Shown piece after piece: positions 27,139-36,590 of a stretch of 64,000 nucleotides of DNA (the first letter of the stretch is position 1; each line of letters opens with the position of its first letter). The stretch covers positions 227,728 to 291,727 of the forward strand of contig NZ_JACJOX010000049.1 in NCBI RefSeq assembly GCF_014695775.1. The letters are read 5' to 3'. The stretch is from Leptolyngbya sp. FACHB-60. Lineage in GTDB: Bacteria > Cyanobacteriota > Cyanobacteriia > Phormidesmidales > Phormidesmidaceae. Position numbers and translations under genes: made by a program. The notes below the pieces were generated by a model, which was not told the DNA's origin, ran no database searches, and was given only the letters and a program-made list of their open reading frames with translations.

Positions 27139-27384
27139 ATGTCTTCAGAATCCTCGAACCCGCCGCTAGCTGGGCTGCCCAATCGCACCCCGTCCGATCA
27201 TCTCCGGTTGCTGGCCATTGGCAACCCTGATGTGGTGAACTCCTGTGTGATGTCGCTGTTCCGGCTGGGCTATGCTCGCCCGGAGGAGTGGTCAAGGCTG
27301 TTGCCGGGGGCTATGCCTGGTGAGGTGATGCGAATCTTGACTAAGCGAGTGACGCCCTCAGATCAGGTTGAGAGCGTTTTATAA
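27139..27384 (+). CDS. Small hypothetical protein, second of a pair
   Basis: The protein is 81 residues: MSSESSNPPLAGLPNRTPSDHLRLLAIGNPDVVNSCVMSLFRLGYARPEEWSRLLP. A GGAGG ribosome site sits about 5 bp before the ATG, inside the end of the preceding gene. A Rho-independent terminator follows at once, so these two genes form a closed short operon. The sequence resembles short plasmid/transposon-borne proteins of cyanobacteria. Function is not recognised. Confidence 0.6.
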   Translation: MSSESSNPPLAGLPNRTPSDHLRLLAIGNPDVVNSCVMSLFRLGYARPEEWSRLLPGAMPGEVMRILTKRVTPSDQVESVL

Positions 27385-27394
27385 AGACTGTTTA

Positions 27395-27424
27395 AACCCG
27401 GTAGAGCCTGCCGGGTTTTCTTTT
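27395..27424 (+). terminator. Rho-independent terminator
   Basis: Arms AACCCGG and CCGGGTT enclose a 9-nt loop, followed by TTCTTTT. It lies 10 bp after the stop of the 81-residue gene and separates this operon from the defence cargo. An open frame at 27368-27619 runs through it and is unlikely to be real. Confidence 0.8.
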
Positions 27425-27587
27425 CCCCCAGATCAGCAGGGCTACGTCTTTTTATTCTTAGCTTCGCAAGGAGGCTTAAGGCGATCTGAGCTAGATTCCT
27501 ATTTTTGGGATGGCGCAGTTAGATTAGGGGAATATTTAAACTACCAGCAAGCTAAATCTGCCCTTATTGCCTCTGAGGAGAATAATA

Positions 27588-29066
27588 TTGGGCATTCTAA
27601 CCAATATGCTAAGTCCTAGCCTGTCATTTGCTGATGCGACCGTTGCAGTACTGACTGCAGAGGGCAAGCCGCTGCATTATAGGGAGATCACTCAGCGAGC
27701 CCTGACTCAGGGGCTAATTCGGACTGATGGCAAAACTCCTGAAGCGACGTTGAATGCCATTTTGGCAGTAGATATTAAGCAAAAGGGCCAGACCAGCCGA
27801 TTTGCTCGGGTGAAGCCTGGCGTCTTTGGTCTTAGAGAATGGGGCCTGACGGGCATTAATGGGCAGATTGGCGATGTTTTAGCGTCTGAAGATGATCGAC
27901 GGGTTAGGGTTCCTCACTTTCCACTCTATTCCGAAGTTAGGTTGGTGCTGCCGATCTGGCACGGGCGGTTGCGATCGCAAATCACCGGCCTCCGCTCCAC
28001 CATTTCTTCCCTGTGGGGTAGTCCTCAATCCCCTGTAAACTGGACAAATCCTGATGTCTGGATTCCGGAGCGGTTGCAGGCGCAAGACCGTGAACTGGCT
28101 GAGGCAATTTGGCGGAAAACTAATAAGTGTGTGAATCCACGCCATGTATATGGACACTGGTTGTTGGCATGTACCTATAGCTTGCTGACTGAGGCTGATG
28201 ATGGCCGGATGCTGTTAACTGATGTTGGCCAAGACTTTATTGACTGCCTACTAGGCGATACGGTTACGTCTATTGACGAACAGGAAGGAATTCTCAAGAT
28301 TCTGACTATTGCAGCTGAGAAGGGCACAGGACGAAGGGGAGACTTTGTGCCAGAGTGGGCCGACTATCTCAATCGCTATTCTCGGTTTGGGACAGATAGC
28401 ACCATTAGAGATACGCTGACCCGTCGCTTGCAGAATATTTTGGAGAGAGGGTTGCTGGACAAGGCTGGAACTACATACAGCATCACCGATGAAGGTTTGG
28501 GCTATTTGGGCAAAACCGGAGGGGCAGAAGACACAGGTATCGTTGGAGAAGTCCAAGAAATTTTGGAACTGGTGAAGCGGCAAAAGGCTGGAGTCCGAGC
28601 CAGTATGCAGGAGGTCTTAGAAATGATGGATCCCTATGCTTTTGAGCATCTAATCAAGCAGCTCTTAGAGGCAATGAACTATCAGAAGGTGATGGTCACC
28701 TCACCCTCAAATGATAAAGGGGTCGATGTGGTGGCTGATATTGAGTTGGGCATTACTTCTGTACGAGAGGTTGTGCAGGCGAAGCGCCAGAAAACCAATG
28801 TTCAGCGTCCAGTACTGGATGCTCTGCGAGGGTCGTTGTATCGGTTCCAAGCGGTACGAGGCACCATTATCACGACTGGAAATTTTTCGAAGGGTACAGT
28901 GCAGGTGGCGTTTGAGCCGGGTGCTCCTCCCATCACTTTGATTAATGGAGAAAAACTAATTGACTTGTTAATTGAATACGGTTTAGGAGTCCGAAACCGC
29001 ACGATTGAACTGTTGGAGCTGGATGCGGATGCCTTTGTGCAAGTACTTAATGAAGATGCTACTTAA
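27588..29066 (+). CDS. mrr: Mrr-type restriction endonuclease with HARE-HTH N-terminus
   Basis: The protein is about 492 residues from a TTG at 27588 with GAGGAG 7 bp upstream, or 486 from the ATG at 27606 (MLSPSLSFADATVAVLTAEGKPLHYREI). Residues about 5-75 match the HARE-HTH (HB1/ASXL) domain found on bacterial restriction proteins. A Mrr N-terminal winged helix follows in the middle. The C-terminus carries the Mrr catalytic domain: AFEHLIKQLLEAMNYQKV, then GVDVVADIELG and VVQAKRQ (D...QxK of the PD-(D/E)xK fold). It should cut modified or foreign DNA. It is the first cargo gene after the terminator and is followed by the DUF499 gene on the same strand. Confidence 0.85.
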   Translation: MGILTNMLSPSLSFADATVAVLTAEGKPLHYREITQRALTQGLIRTDGKTPEATLNAILAVDIKQKGQTSRFARVKPGVFGLREWGLTGINGQIGDVLASEDDRRVRVPHFPLYSEVRLVLPIWHGRLRSQITGLRSTISSLWGSPQSPVNWTNPDVWIPERLQAQDRELAEAIWRKTNKCVNPRHVYGHWLLACTYSLLTEADDGRMLLTDVGQDFIDCLLGDTVTSIDEQEGILKILTIAAEKGTGRRGDFVPEWADYLNRYSRFGTDSTIRDTLTRRLQNILERGLLDKAGTTYSITDEGLGYLGKTGGAEDTGIVGEVQEILELVKRQKAGVRASMQEVLEMMDPYAFEHLIKQLLEAMNYQKVMVTSPSNDKGVDVVADIELGITSVREVVQAKRQKTNVQRPVLDALRGSLYRFQAVRGTIITTGNFSKGTVQVAFEPGAPPITLINGEKLIDLLIEYGLGVRNRTIELLELDADAFVQVLNEDAT

Positions 29067-29193
29067 TTTTCTACCCGCAGGTCATCTGACTGATTTCATA
29101 AGCAATCCTTAGAAGTAATGAGTAGGGTTTCACCCTAACCCCGCATCTCTAACTTAAACCTCTAATTTGTATAACGCCTAAAGAGAACGTTCT

Positions 29194-32100
29194 ATGCTGT
29201 CATCCGTCTTCGATACCTGTGTCCCGAGAGACGAGATTCGTGCCGGTGACCTTTCTCTTGACCTGTTCGCAGCCAAGCTCCGACCCGTGGTGGAGGGGAA
29301 GGCTCCTCAGATTTACCAGCAGCCTGCGGTTTTTCTGGCCAATACCTTTCCAACCGATGGTCTGAAAACCCTGATTACCGAGGTCTTTGGGCGGCTGACC
29401 GGGAGGTTGATCGGCTCCCCAGTCATTCGGCTAGAGACTAGCTTTGGGGGCGGCAAAACCCACGACGAGATTGCTCTGTGGCACATGGCCAAGCAGGGGC
29501 GGCGGATCGATGGGCTCAACCGCTTTGTGGACGATATTTCGCTGATTCCAGATCGCCCGATCCAGGTAGCGGCGGTGGATGGACGGGATTTAGACCCAGA
29601 GGCGGGGGTATACCACCCTGAAACGGGCATCACCACTTATACCCTCTGGGGCGAAATTGCCTATCAGATCGGCGGCATTGACGGCTACCAACTGCTGCGG
29701 GGCGCGGACGAAAATCGCATCAGCCCTGGCACATCGGTGATTGATCGCCTAATTGGCCAAGAACCGACGCTAATTATCTTAGATGAGATTGCGCGCCACC
29801 TGCGGGCGGCCAAGGCCAAAACGGTGGGGCAGAGCACCCTGGCCGAGCAGGTGGTGGCCTTTTTGTTCTCGCTGATGGATCAGGCGGCCTCCTGCAACAA
29901 CCTGGTCTTCGTCTATTCCCTGGCCTCGGAGTCCGACACCTTTGCTAAAGAAACGGCGGAGATTCAGCAGGAGCTGATTCGGGCTTCGGCCCGACAGGAG
30001 CGGGTGCTGAGCCCCAGTACTGACATCGAGGTTTACAACATTGTGCGGCAGCGGCTGTTTGCCAGCATCAGCGCTGAGGCGGCGGAGAAAGCCGCTGAGG
30101 AATATCTGCAAGCCTTTCGGGCTAGCCGGGTAAACCTGCCCGATGGCTGTAAAGATGCGACCTACGCTAGGGCGATCGCCAACAGCTACCCCTTTCACCC
30201 CGAGCTGTTTAACCTGCTGACCAAAAAGATTGCCTCCATCCCCGAGTTTCAGCGCACACGGGGAGCCCTGCGCCTGTTCGCCCGGCTGGTGCGTTACCTA
30301 TGGCAGCACCAAGATAGTCGCATGCTGATGATTCACCCTCACCACCTGCCCGTGGGGCTAGAGGAAGAAATCACTAGCGACCTAACCTCACGCCTCCAGC
30401 GGCCCCTGATGCGCATGCCGATTGGAGCTGATATTTACAACCCCACGGGTCGCGAAGCCCATGCCCAACTGCAAGACCAGGAATGGATCAGTGCCGGCAA
30501 GCCGCCATTCTCCACCTGGGTAGGCCGCACAATTTTTCTCCACTCTCTCACCCAGGGAATCTCATCAGGCATTCGCCGCACTGAGCTGAACCTGTCGCTG
30601 CTGACTCCAGGAGTAGACATTAGCTTCGTAGACCGTGCCCTAGAACGGCTGAGCGGTGTGGCCTGGTATCTCGATGTAGACCCCATCACCTCCGTGGCCC
30701 GGTTCAAAGAAGAACCCTCGATTAACAAAATCATTGCTGAGGAGAAAGAGCAGGTTGGTGTCACCGAGGCTAAAGAAGAACTCCGCACCCGGCGCGATAC
30801 CATCTTTGCCACCAAGTTCTTTCAGCTGGTGACTGGCCCTGAGGGTGCCCATGATGTGGACGATGACCCCAACACCATTGCCCTATGCATCATCGACTTT
30901 AACGAGGCGAAGATCGGCAGCTCCACCGACGGCCCGCCAGCGCTGATTGAGCAAATTTTTAACAACACAGGCGAGTCGGGTAAGTTTCGCACCTTTCGTA
31001 ATCGGCTGCTGTTTTTGCTGGCTAACGACCAGGAACTAGACCGGGCGATCGACATCACGCGGGAGTTTAAGGCGGTGCGGGCGATCCTGCGCAGCCAAAA
31101 CCGCATGGATGACCTCTCGGAAAACCAGCAACAGCAACTGAAAGGGAAAGAAGGGAGCATGGATTTGGATGTGCGTATTGCCTTGACTAACGCCTACCGC
31201 CACCTGTTTTACCCGGCTAATGACCCGGTGAAAGCACCCAAGGGGTTGATGCACTATCCTTTGCCCGCCCAAGATGCTAGCACCGTCAAGGGCAACCAGC
31301 AGGATGTGGTGCTGAAGGCGCTGAAGGACTGCGGCAAGGTGCGCGGCGAAGATGCGGCCCCCTACGCCCCTGCCTACCTGTTGCAAAAGGTGTGGCCCAC
31401 GGGGCTCGACCACTGGACGACCAAAAGCCTGCGGGAGCAGTTTGCTAAGGATTTAGCTCTGAACATGTTGCTAGATGCGGAGGTGGCCAAGCTGCGGGAT
31501 ACCATCCGCAAGGGCTTAACCGAAGGCCAGTGGGATCTCAAGGTGGGCGAGCAGCTCTACATCAAAACTGATGGGGCGGCGGTGGGGACGCCCACCACCA
31601 TCGAGTTTTCTGAGCGGGCGGAGCTTTACCGGCGGGGACTGCTGAAGCCCCCCGAGCCGAGGGTGGTGGAGCTGAGTGCCCAGCTGTTGGCCGGAGGTGA
31701 CGACGAGCGGACGGTACAGGTGCGCTGGCGGGCCAAGGAGGCGTTGAAGGTCAGCCTGTACCAGGATGGTGAGATTCTCCAGCAAGAGTTCTTGCCGTCT
31801 GATTCTTACGAATGCCAGGTTGCCCGCACAACTCAGTACCGACTAGTGGCAGATTATGGCTCTGAAGAAACAGCAGAGGCAAGCTGTAGTGCGGTCATCT
31901 ATCCCCGTGGCGGTGATCCAAAACCGGACAATGGTAACGATGGCAAAGGAATATATCCCCCGCTGCTGCTGAGGCCCACGGAGCATGAGCTCGATGGTAG
32001 TCTCAATAAGGTTTTCAACGACCTGAACGATTGGACAAGAGATAAGCAAGTCAGTGCCATCACAGATATGACGCTGACCGTGGCGGATATAGTGGACTAC

Positions 32101-32412
32101 CGCAAATTTGGGACGACTCTGCCGCTGCTAGTACGTTACCAATTAGAGGTTGAGCAGTTCATCACTATCCAAACGGGGCAACAGTTCGTGCGGCTGGAGT
32201 ATCAGGGAGATGTGAAAGGCTTTCAGAGTTTCTTCAGCACCATCAACGGTTTGCTGAACCAACAGAATGCTCAAGCAATGCTCAATCTCAAGATCAAGTT
32301 CAGGTTTGATCCAGCGATCGCGCCTAATAGCCCAGAACTCAAAGCTCTTCAGCAGGCGCTGTCCCGAAACCCGGTCGAACGTCTGAATCTCCATGTGCGA
32401 GTAGAATATTAG
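29194..32412 (+). CDS. DUF499 P-loop ATPase of a defence system
   Basis: The protein is 1072 residues. The N-terminus MLSSVFDTCVPRDEIRAGDLSLDLFAAKL is the DUF499 start. Walker A lies in TSFGGGKTHDEIALWHMA (about 84-95) and Walker B in LIILDEIARHL (about 190-200). A sensor-like segment (LVFVYSLASESDTF) follows. The C-terminal third (about 830-1072) is beta-rich. DUF499 proteins pair with DUF1156 methyltransferases in anti-phage islands, and here the methyltransferase lies 4.5 kb downstream. They are thought to be AAA-like ATPases related in role to the BREX/DISARM motors; the activity is not established. Confidence 0.88.
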   Translation: MLSSVFDTCVPRDEIRAGDLSLDLFAAKLRPVVEGKAPQIYQQPAVFLANTFPTDGLKTLITEVFGRLTGRLIGSPVIRLETSFGGGKTHDEIALWHMAKQGRRIDGLNRFVDDISLIPDRPIQVAAVDGRDLDPEAGVYHPETGITTYTLWGEIAYQIGGIDGYQLLRGADENRISPGTSVIDRLIGQEPTLIILDEIARHLRAAKAKTVGQSTLAEQVVAFLFSLMDQAASCNNLVFVYSLASESDTFAKETAEIQQELIRASARQERVLSPSTDIEVYNIVRQRLFASISAEAAEKAAEEYLQAFRASRVNLPDGCKDATYARAIANSYPFHPELFNLLTKKIASIPEFQRTRGALRLFARLVRYLWQHQDSRMLMIHPHHLPVGLEEEITSDLTSRLQRPLMRMPIGADIYNPTGREAHAQLQDQEWISAGKPPFSTWVGRTIFLHSLTQGISSGIRRTELNLSLLTPGVDISFVDRALERLSGVAWYLDVDPITSVARFKEEPSINKIIAEEKEQVGVTEAKEELRTRRDTIFATKFFQLVTGPEGAHDVDDDPNTIALCIIDFNEAKIGSSTDGPPALIEQIFNNTGESGKFRTFRNRLLFLLANDQELDRAIDITREFKAVRAILRSQNRMDDLSENQQQQLKGKEGSMDLDVRIALTNAYRHLFYPANDPVKAPKGLMHYPLPAQDASTVKGNQQDVVLKALKDCGKVRGEDAAPYAPAYLLQKVWPTGLDHWTTKSLREQFAKDLALNMLLDAEVAKLRDTIRKGLTEGQWDLKVGEQLYIKTDGAAVGTPTTIEFSERAELYRRGLLKPPEPRVVELSAQLLAGGDDERTVQVRWRAKEALKVSLYQDGEILQQEFLPSDSYECQVARTTQYRLVADYGSEETAEASCSAVIYPRGGDPKPDNGNDGKGIYPPLLLRPTEHELDGSLNKVFNDLNDWTRDKQVSAITDMTLTVADIVDYRKFGTTLPLLVRYQLEVEQFITIQTGQQFVRLEYQGDVKGFQSFFSTINGLLNQQNAQAMLNLKIKFRFDPAIAPNSPELKALQQALSRNPVERLNLHVRVEY

Positions 32413-32450
32413 ACCGGTGACGCTCTCTCGTTTTGGGATTAGCTAGGGCT

Positions 32451-32879
32451 ATGCAAGAGTTTCAGCTTCGCGTTGTACCCCTGAGCAACAATGACTTTGC
32501 CCTGGAGCTGTACCAGTGTGCCTACAAAAAGGCAGGAGAAAAGAAGCGCCCAGCGGCTAAGCGAGTGGGACGGCTGAAGGGCAAGCCGCTGGTGCAGGCT
32601 CGGCAGGCGATTTACCAGGCGCTGAAGACGAATAACTATGACCCTAAGACGCTGGGCTATAAGCGGCAGACTCCCTATGTGCTCAGTGAGGCCTCGGGGG
32701 TGAATCTGGCGCTGCTGTTTCAGGCGTTGCAGCCGTTGTCGAAGCCAGAACGAATTGCCAATGTGACGGAGGGTATTGCAGCGATGAGCAATGAGGAGGC
32801 ACATTACTGGTTTGGCAAGGTTAGCAATGGCAAGAAGCGACCAGCTCTAAAGGCCATGCGAGTCTTGTTAGGAGAATAA
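32451..32879 (+). CDS. Small conserved basic protein after the DUF499 gene
   Basis: The protein is about 142 residues from the ATG at 32451 (MQEFQLRVVPLSNNDFALELYQCAYKK); a TTG at 32433 is also possible. The N-terminal strand is followed by a basic, helical segment (AGEKKRPAAKRVGRLKGKPLVQARQAIYQAL) and an acidic-to-basic C-terminus. It is 38 bp after the DUF499 stop, so probably co-transcribed. A small accessory at this position is usual in DUF499/DUF1156 islands, but I cannot assign it to a family with certainty. Confidence 0.65.
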   Translation: MQEFQLRVVPLSNNDFALELYQCAYKKAGEKKRPAAKRVGRLKGKPLVQARQAIYQALKTNNYDPKTLGYKRQTPYVLSEASGVNLALLFQALQPLSKPERIANVTEGIAAMSNEEAHYWFGKVSNGKKRPALKAMRVLLGE

Positions 32880-32914
32880 GTACGTATATTTTAAACAAGG
32901 TTAATAGAAGTGTT

Positions 32915-33655
32915 ATGGGGTTTAATCCTGAGGGCAGAAAGATTAATAATCCTTGGCAGCAAGCAGAAGACTTTTTCGATCAAAGATTAAAACTTCTTGG
33001 GCTTTCTAAGGAGCAAATTGAAGCTTATGTATCTGTTGAAGAATTGCGCGATGCACTTCAAAGAGTAGATGATTGCATTAAAAATATAGATCAATTTGCC
33101 AAGTTCAGTATTAGTGCTGAGATGGGTCTGATAGCATCTTCAGCAAAATCCACTGCTGAATTTGGAGCCTTGCCGATACTCTTAGAAAGAAAAAAACTCA
33201 TTACTGATCGTATTAGAATTCTGACTCAAGGCAAACAGATTGATAATCTAAAAGATCTGATTTCTGAGATACCTAAGGAGTTTCAGCCAAAAGTCTCCTC
33301 ATCTCTTGAACAAATAATATCTGAATTCCAGAAGCAAAATAAGGAGAAAGATGAAATTGATAAGCAAGTTAGAGAAGCTGAAATAGAGGCGATACGAAAA
33401 AGAGAAGAATTTGAGCGTGAAATCACAAGACTTAAAGAACGCTCAAAAGTATGGCTTTCTTTTTTGGCTAGAGAGTCAGTCGCATCAATAGTCGGAGCAA
33501 TCTTATTGATTGTAATAACAATCGCTCAACTGATTGCAATGCATCCTAATGTAGAAACGACGGAAATCTTAAATAACAGCTTCCTCGTAATTTTAGGATA
33601 TTTTTTTGGCCAAGCTGTCAATAAAAGCACTGCAAAGCAAGATACGGAGGAATAG
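32915..33655 (+). CDS. Coiled-coil protein with C-terminal membrane helices
   Basis: The protein is 246 residues. A long coiled coil (about 110-180, rich in K/E with heptads: QKQNKEKDEIDKQVREAEIEAIRKREEFEREITRLK) is followed by two transmembrane helices (about 188-212 and 224-240). Such coiled-coil/TM proteins are common as membrane-disrupting effectors in abortive-infection systems. The DNA is AT-rich relative to its neighbours, pointing to separate acquisition. Function unknown. Confidence 0.65.
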   Translation: MGFNPEGRKINNPWQQAEDFFDQRLKLLGLSKEQIEAYVSVEELRDALQRVDDCIKNIDQFAKFSISAEMGLIASSAKSTAEFGALPILLERKKLITDRIRILTQGKQIDNLKDLISEIPKEFQPKVSSSLEQIISEFQKQNKEKDEIDKQVREAEIEAIRKREEFEREITRLKERSKVWLSFLARESVASIVGAILLIVITIAQLIAMHPNVETTEILNNSFLVILGYFFGQAVNKSTAKQDTEE

Positions 33656-33847
33656 CTACGCAGTCATCATCACAGGATGAGTGTTTCTGGCACTGGTCTC
33701 TTAACAGGTGATGAATCTCTATAATCAGTGCTGCACAATAGTTATAGTCAATTAATCCTGCAATCTCAAAAGTGCTTACTAGGCAAGGCTGTAGCTGACT
33801 ATCATCTGCTAGCAGACCAGTTCCCAGGATGAGAGAGCCTGTCATGG

Positions 33848-34693
33848 CTATGAAGTTAATTGTGAAGTCATACAGGAGAATCGTTTCATGTGGGTGCTGA
33901 GATTTTTAGCCCCCACTACCTTGCCACAAGAGGGGCAAACACGCTTTCCCCCTGACTTACTAGACTTCTGTGAAACACCCGAATCCCGCGCAAACTGCTT
34001 TGCGAGGCGAGTCACTTCCTGATGATGATAACGTTCGAGGTGAGAAACGAAACTGCAACTTAAGACATGTTTTTCGCAAAATTGACAGGCTACAGTTCGA
34101 GAGCCTGCTTTGTCGGCGTCACCTCCAAGCCTGTTAGGCTGAGGCAGATTGGCTGTGATGTTGATGCAGCCATAGATTGTCAGTGAGTAAAGGTGCCCGT
34201 AATCGCGCTTCAGGATTGCCTTAGTAATTCCCATGGCTCTTGCAACACGTGCTTCTGATATATCGAATAGTAGGCCCTCACTCTCAGTTTTACTGAGACT
34301 ACGCAAGATACCCAATAGAACCACTAGCTTTTGCTGATCTTGCTTACTACGGCTGCGGAACAGTGCCAATGCTTGGCGGCGTTGCTTGGCGTCTTGCCAG
34401 TAGCGCTGCCAGCATCCGTGTACCTGCCAGGGGTAGCCTAGGCTATCGAAGTACACGCAGTCTCCGTTACCGTTTGTGTGATAGTAAACGTGATCGCGGC
34501 ACCACTGGCAGCGCGTTAGGTAGGTCTCAGCTTTGGATAAATCGATCTGGACATTGGCATTGCTACTAGTTTGGCGACTACCGCAATGATGCCTGCCTCC
34601 TTCAAAATCCCATGGCTGCCAATTGCCGGGCGACATTTCAGATATCAGAATTGGCTGGCTACAGCTACGGCAGAGGCGAGGGTAGGCAACCAT
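33848..34693 (-). CDS. Zinc-finger protein of unknown function
   Basis: The protein is 281 residues and lies on the strand opposite to the cargo operon. It has several zinc-ligand sets: N-terminal CRSCSQPI with HHCGS; CQWCRDHVYYH with CVYF; CQFCEKHVLSCSFVSHLERYHH; and C-terminal CPSCGKVVGAKNLSTHMKRFSC (the last two C2H2-like). The middle is helical (AKQRRQALALFRSRSKQDQQKLVVLLGIL), HTH-like. It probably binds nucleic acid. No family recognised. Confidence 0.65.
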   Translation of the reverse strand: MVAYPRLCRSCSQPILISEMSPGNWQPWDFEGGRHHCGSRQTSSNANVQIDLSKAETYLTRCQWCRDHVYYHTNGNGDCVYFDSLGYPWQVHGCWQRYWQDAKQRRQALALFRSRSKQDQQKLVVLLGILRSLSKTESEGLLFDISEARVARAMGITKAILKRDYGHLYSLTIYGCINITANLPQPNRLGGDADKAGSRTVACQFCEKHVLSCSFVSHLERYHHQEVTRLAKQFARDSGVSQKSSKSGGKRVCPSCGKVVGAKNLSTHMKRFSCMTSQLTS

Positions 34694-35058
34694 AAATCAA
34701 GACATCTCTGAGCGATGAGGATTACTGCTGGATCGGCCTTACTTCTTAAAGCACATAGGCAATGAATTTTGCATAAGCGCCTATCGAGTTAATGTGAAAT
34801 TTCTGAACAAATCATTTCCAAGCTTGAGAGTGAAGATCTGTGACAGACAAGGCCCACTTATGAAGGGTAGACCGTTGCTTCCCGGTTTAAGGGATCACCA
34901 CACTTCTCGGAAGAGGACGCTTAGCAATCATACGGATTAAGTCATGACCGGTCTGAAAGGTGGAGCAGAGACGATATCCACCCTATAGGCCTACAAGCTT
35001 GTGGCATTAACGCACTTCCTGTTTGACAGTAAGGCTCAGGGTTAACCGGCTTTACTCC
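34694..35058. other. Intergenic region within cargo
   Basis: No gene is supported. The region is AT-rich and sits between the divergent zinc-finger gene and the IS1595-like zinc-ribbon gene. It could be the remnant left flank of an insertion sequence, but I see no terminal inverted repeat. Confidence 0.35.
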
Positions 35059-35436
35059 ATGGAACTGAGCCGTCGGGAGTGCATCGAGTTGCTAGAGCAA
35101 ATCAGATGGGGAGGAGAGCCACAGTGCCCGTACTGCGGCTCTAGGCGGGCTTCGCCTATAGAAAAAGGGCTGCGACACCACTGTAACGCCTGTTTTACGT
35201 CATATAGCGTTACAGTTGGGACGCTGTTCCATCAAACTCATGTAGATTTACAGAAATGGTTTAGAACGATTTTGCTTGTTCAGGCGTCTTCAGGTAGCAT
35301 TAGTTCGAGAAAATTGGCGTGTGAGATAGGGGTAAGCAAGAATACTGCGGCCCAGATGCTCAAGCGCCTACGAGAGGTTGAACTTCAAGAACGCAGGTTG
35401 TTGAGGGTCATTGCTAAGGCAGTAGATAAATTATAG
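35059..35436 (+). CDS. IS1595-type zinc-ribbon/HTH protein without transposase domain
   Basis: The protein is about 125 residues from the ATG at 35059 (MELSRRECIELLEQIRWGGEPQCPYCGSRRA). It has the N-terminal module of IS1595/ISXO2 transposases: zinc ribbon CPYCGS...HHCNAC, then TSYSVTVGTLFHQTHVDLQKWFRTILL and an HTH (SSRKLACEIGVSKNTAAQMLKRLRE). The DDE catalytic domain is absent; the gene ends where it should begin. Either it is a decayed insertion sequence or a domesticated DNA-binding protein. The next gene follows 17 bp later. Confidence 0.8.
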   Translation: MELSRRECIELLEQIRWGGEPQCPYCGSRRASPIEKGLRHHCNACFTSYSVTVGTLFHQTHVDLQKWFRTILLVQASSGSISSRKLACEIGVSKNTAAQMLKRLREVELQERRLLRVIAKAVDKL

Positions 35437-35453
35437 TAATTCCATAACGGCAT

Positions 35454-36290
35454 ATGGACAGAATCAGGGTGCTCTCCAAGCCTTCGGTCAATATTACTCT
35501 GCTATTGATCGTCGTCGGTACTGTGGGCTTTGTTGGTTTTTCGCTTCCATATTTAAACTTCTTAAGTACGCAAGGGCAACTCTTAGAAGGGATTAGCCTT
35601 TTTATAAGTGGCTTAAGTCTATTAGTGCCATTAGGCTTTAGTGCTTATGAAATAAAACAATCGGCTCTAGAGCAGAGTGAAAAAAAGCAAAATGAGCTTG
35701 GCATACAAATCATTCAAAATAATCTTATTCAAACCCTCAACAGCCAAGAATTTATTTTAAGAGAACAAAACCAACTGGGGCCTCGTGATCATTTACTTGC
35801 CTCTAACTTTGGGAGTGAGGAAATTAGGAATATGATTCCGCCTATTCTGGCGGATAAAGCTGATGTATTGCTTAGCGAAGCCTATCGAATTACTACCCAA
35901 GTAGATTTCCTCAGAAGCATTGTTGCTCATCTTGAAGGGAACAAAGAAACACTTAAATCTATTGCTGTAGAATCTTCCAATGAAGTCCTGAGTCGATTAA
36001 CTGAAGACAGGCTGAAAAGTTTAAGCCTTAATGAACTAAAAGATCGCAGTTCATTTTATGGCGACATTTACAAGTACTTAATGGGCTGGCTAAAGAAAAG
36101 TATAGAGTGCGATTTTCCAATGCCGGAGAATCGTATTGTCCAGGCAAGCCTAGATCGGAAATTGTACTTGGATACTTTAAGCAATATCCGGGACACAAAA
36201 ATCGGTAAATTTGGTTTCTCTGATGAGCGCCAAGAAAATGTTGTAAGACGATATCTCAACATTCTTATCGATCATTTAGGAGCGTCATAG
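35454..36290 (+). CDS. Membrane protein with cytoplasmic helical domain
   Basis: The protein is 278 residues. Two N-terminal transmembrane helices (about 10-38 and 42-66) are followed by a mostly helical soluble part of about 210 residues. That part includes a coiled stretch (QSALEQSEKKQNELGIQIIQ) and a C-terminus ENVVRRYLNILIDHLGAS. There is no enzymatic motif. AT content is well above that of the flanking methyltransferase ends. It is a possible toxin-like or sensor component, by position only. Confidence 0.6.
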   Translation: MDRIRVLSKPSVNITLLLIVVGTVGFVGFSLPYLNFLSTQGQLLEGISLFISGLSLLVPLGFSAYEIKQSALEQSEKKQNELGIQIIQNNLIQTLNSQEFILREQNQLGPRDHLLASNFGSEEIRNMIPPILADKADVLLSEAYRITTQVDFLRSIVAHLEGNKETLKSIAVESSNEVLSRLTEDRLKSLSLNELKDRSSFYGDIYKYLMGWLKKSIECDFPMPENRIVQASLDRKLYLDTLSNIRDTKIGKFGFSDERQENVVRRYLNILIDHLGAS

Positions 36291-36308
36291 CCCTACCTAA
36301 CTAGAGCC

Positions 36309-36590
36309 TCAGTAGGAAGGATTTTGATACTTGCTCCAATCTGTATTTTGAACGTCTTCCTCAAGTTTGATGAGTTCTTCCTCATAGTTGGTTATGGCAA
36401 GCTTTTGAATATCTTCAAGAGATGAAACTAATTCCTCAACAGTTTCTGTCGCTTGCGCTGCTTGAGGGGTAAGGTTGGGATCTTGCATAGTTAACTGTTG
36501 TTCCACTAACTTCAAGAGAGCTAAAGCCTTGCGAGCAAGACTTTGAACTGTTCCCTCCTGACCTAGAACCGGCTTCCAATTGTCAACCAT
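36309..36590 (-). CDS. Small helical hypothetical protein
   Basis: The protein is 93 residues and opposes the cargo direction: MVDNWKPVLGQEGTVQSLARKALALLKLVEQQL. Acidic helices with low complexity suggest a coiled-coil dimer. Its end lies 18 bp from the convergent end of the membrane-protein gene. No family or antitoxin domain was recognised. Confidence 0.5.
   Translation of the reverse strand: MVDNWKPVLGQEGTVQSLARKALALLKLVEQQLTMQDPNLTPQAAQATETVEELVSSLEDIQKLAITNYEEELIKLEEDVQNTDWSKYQNPSY

Noticed and set aside
27368..27619. 83-codon open frame between the small operon and the Mrr gene
   Set aside because: It reads straight through a convincing Rho-independent terminator (27395-27424) and has no ribosome site.
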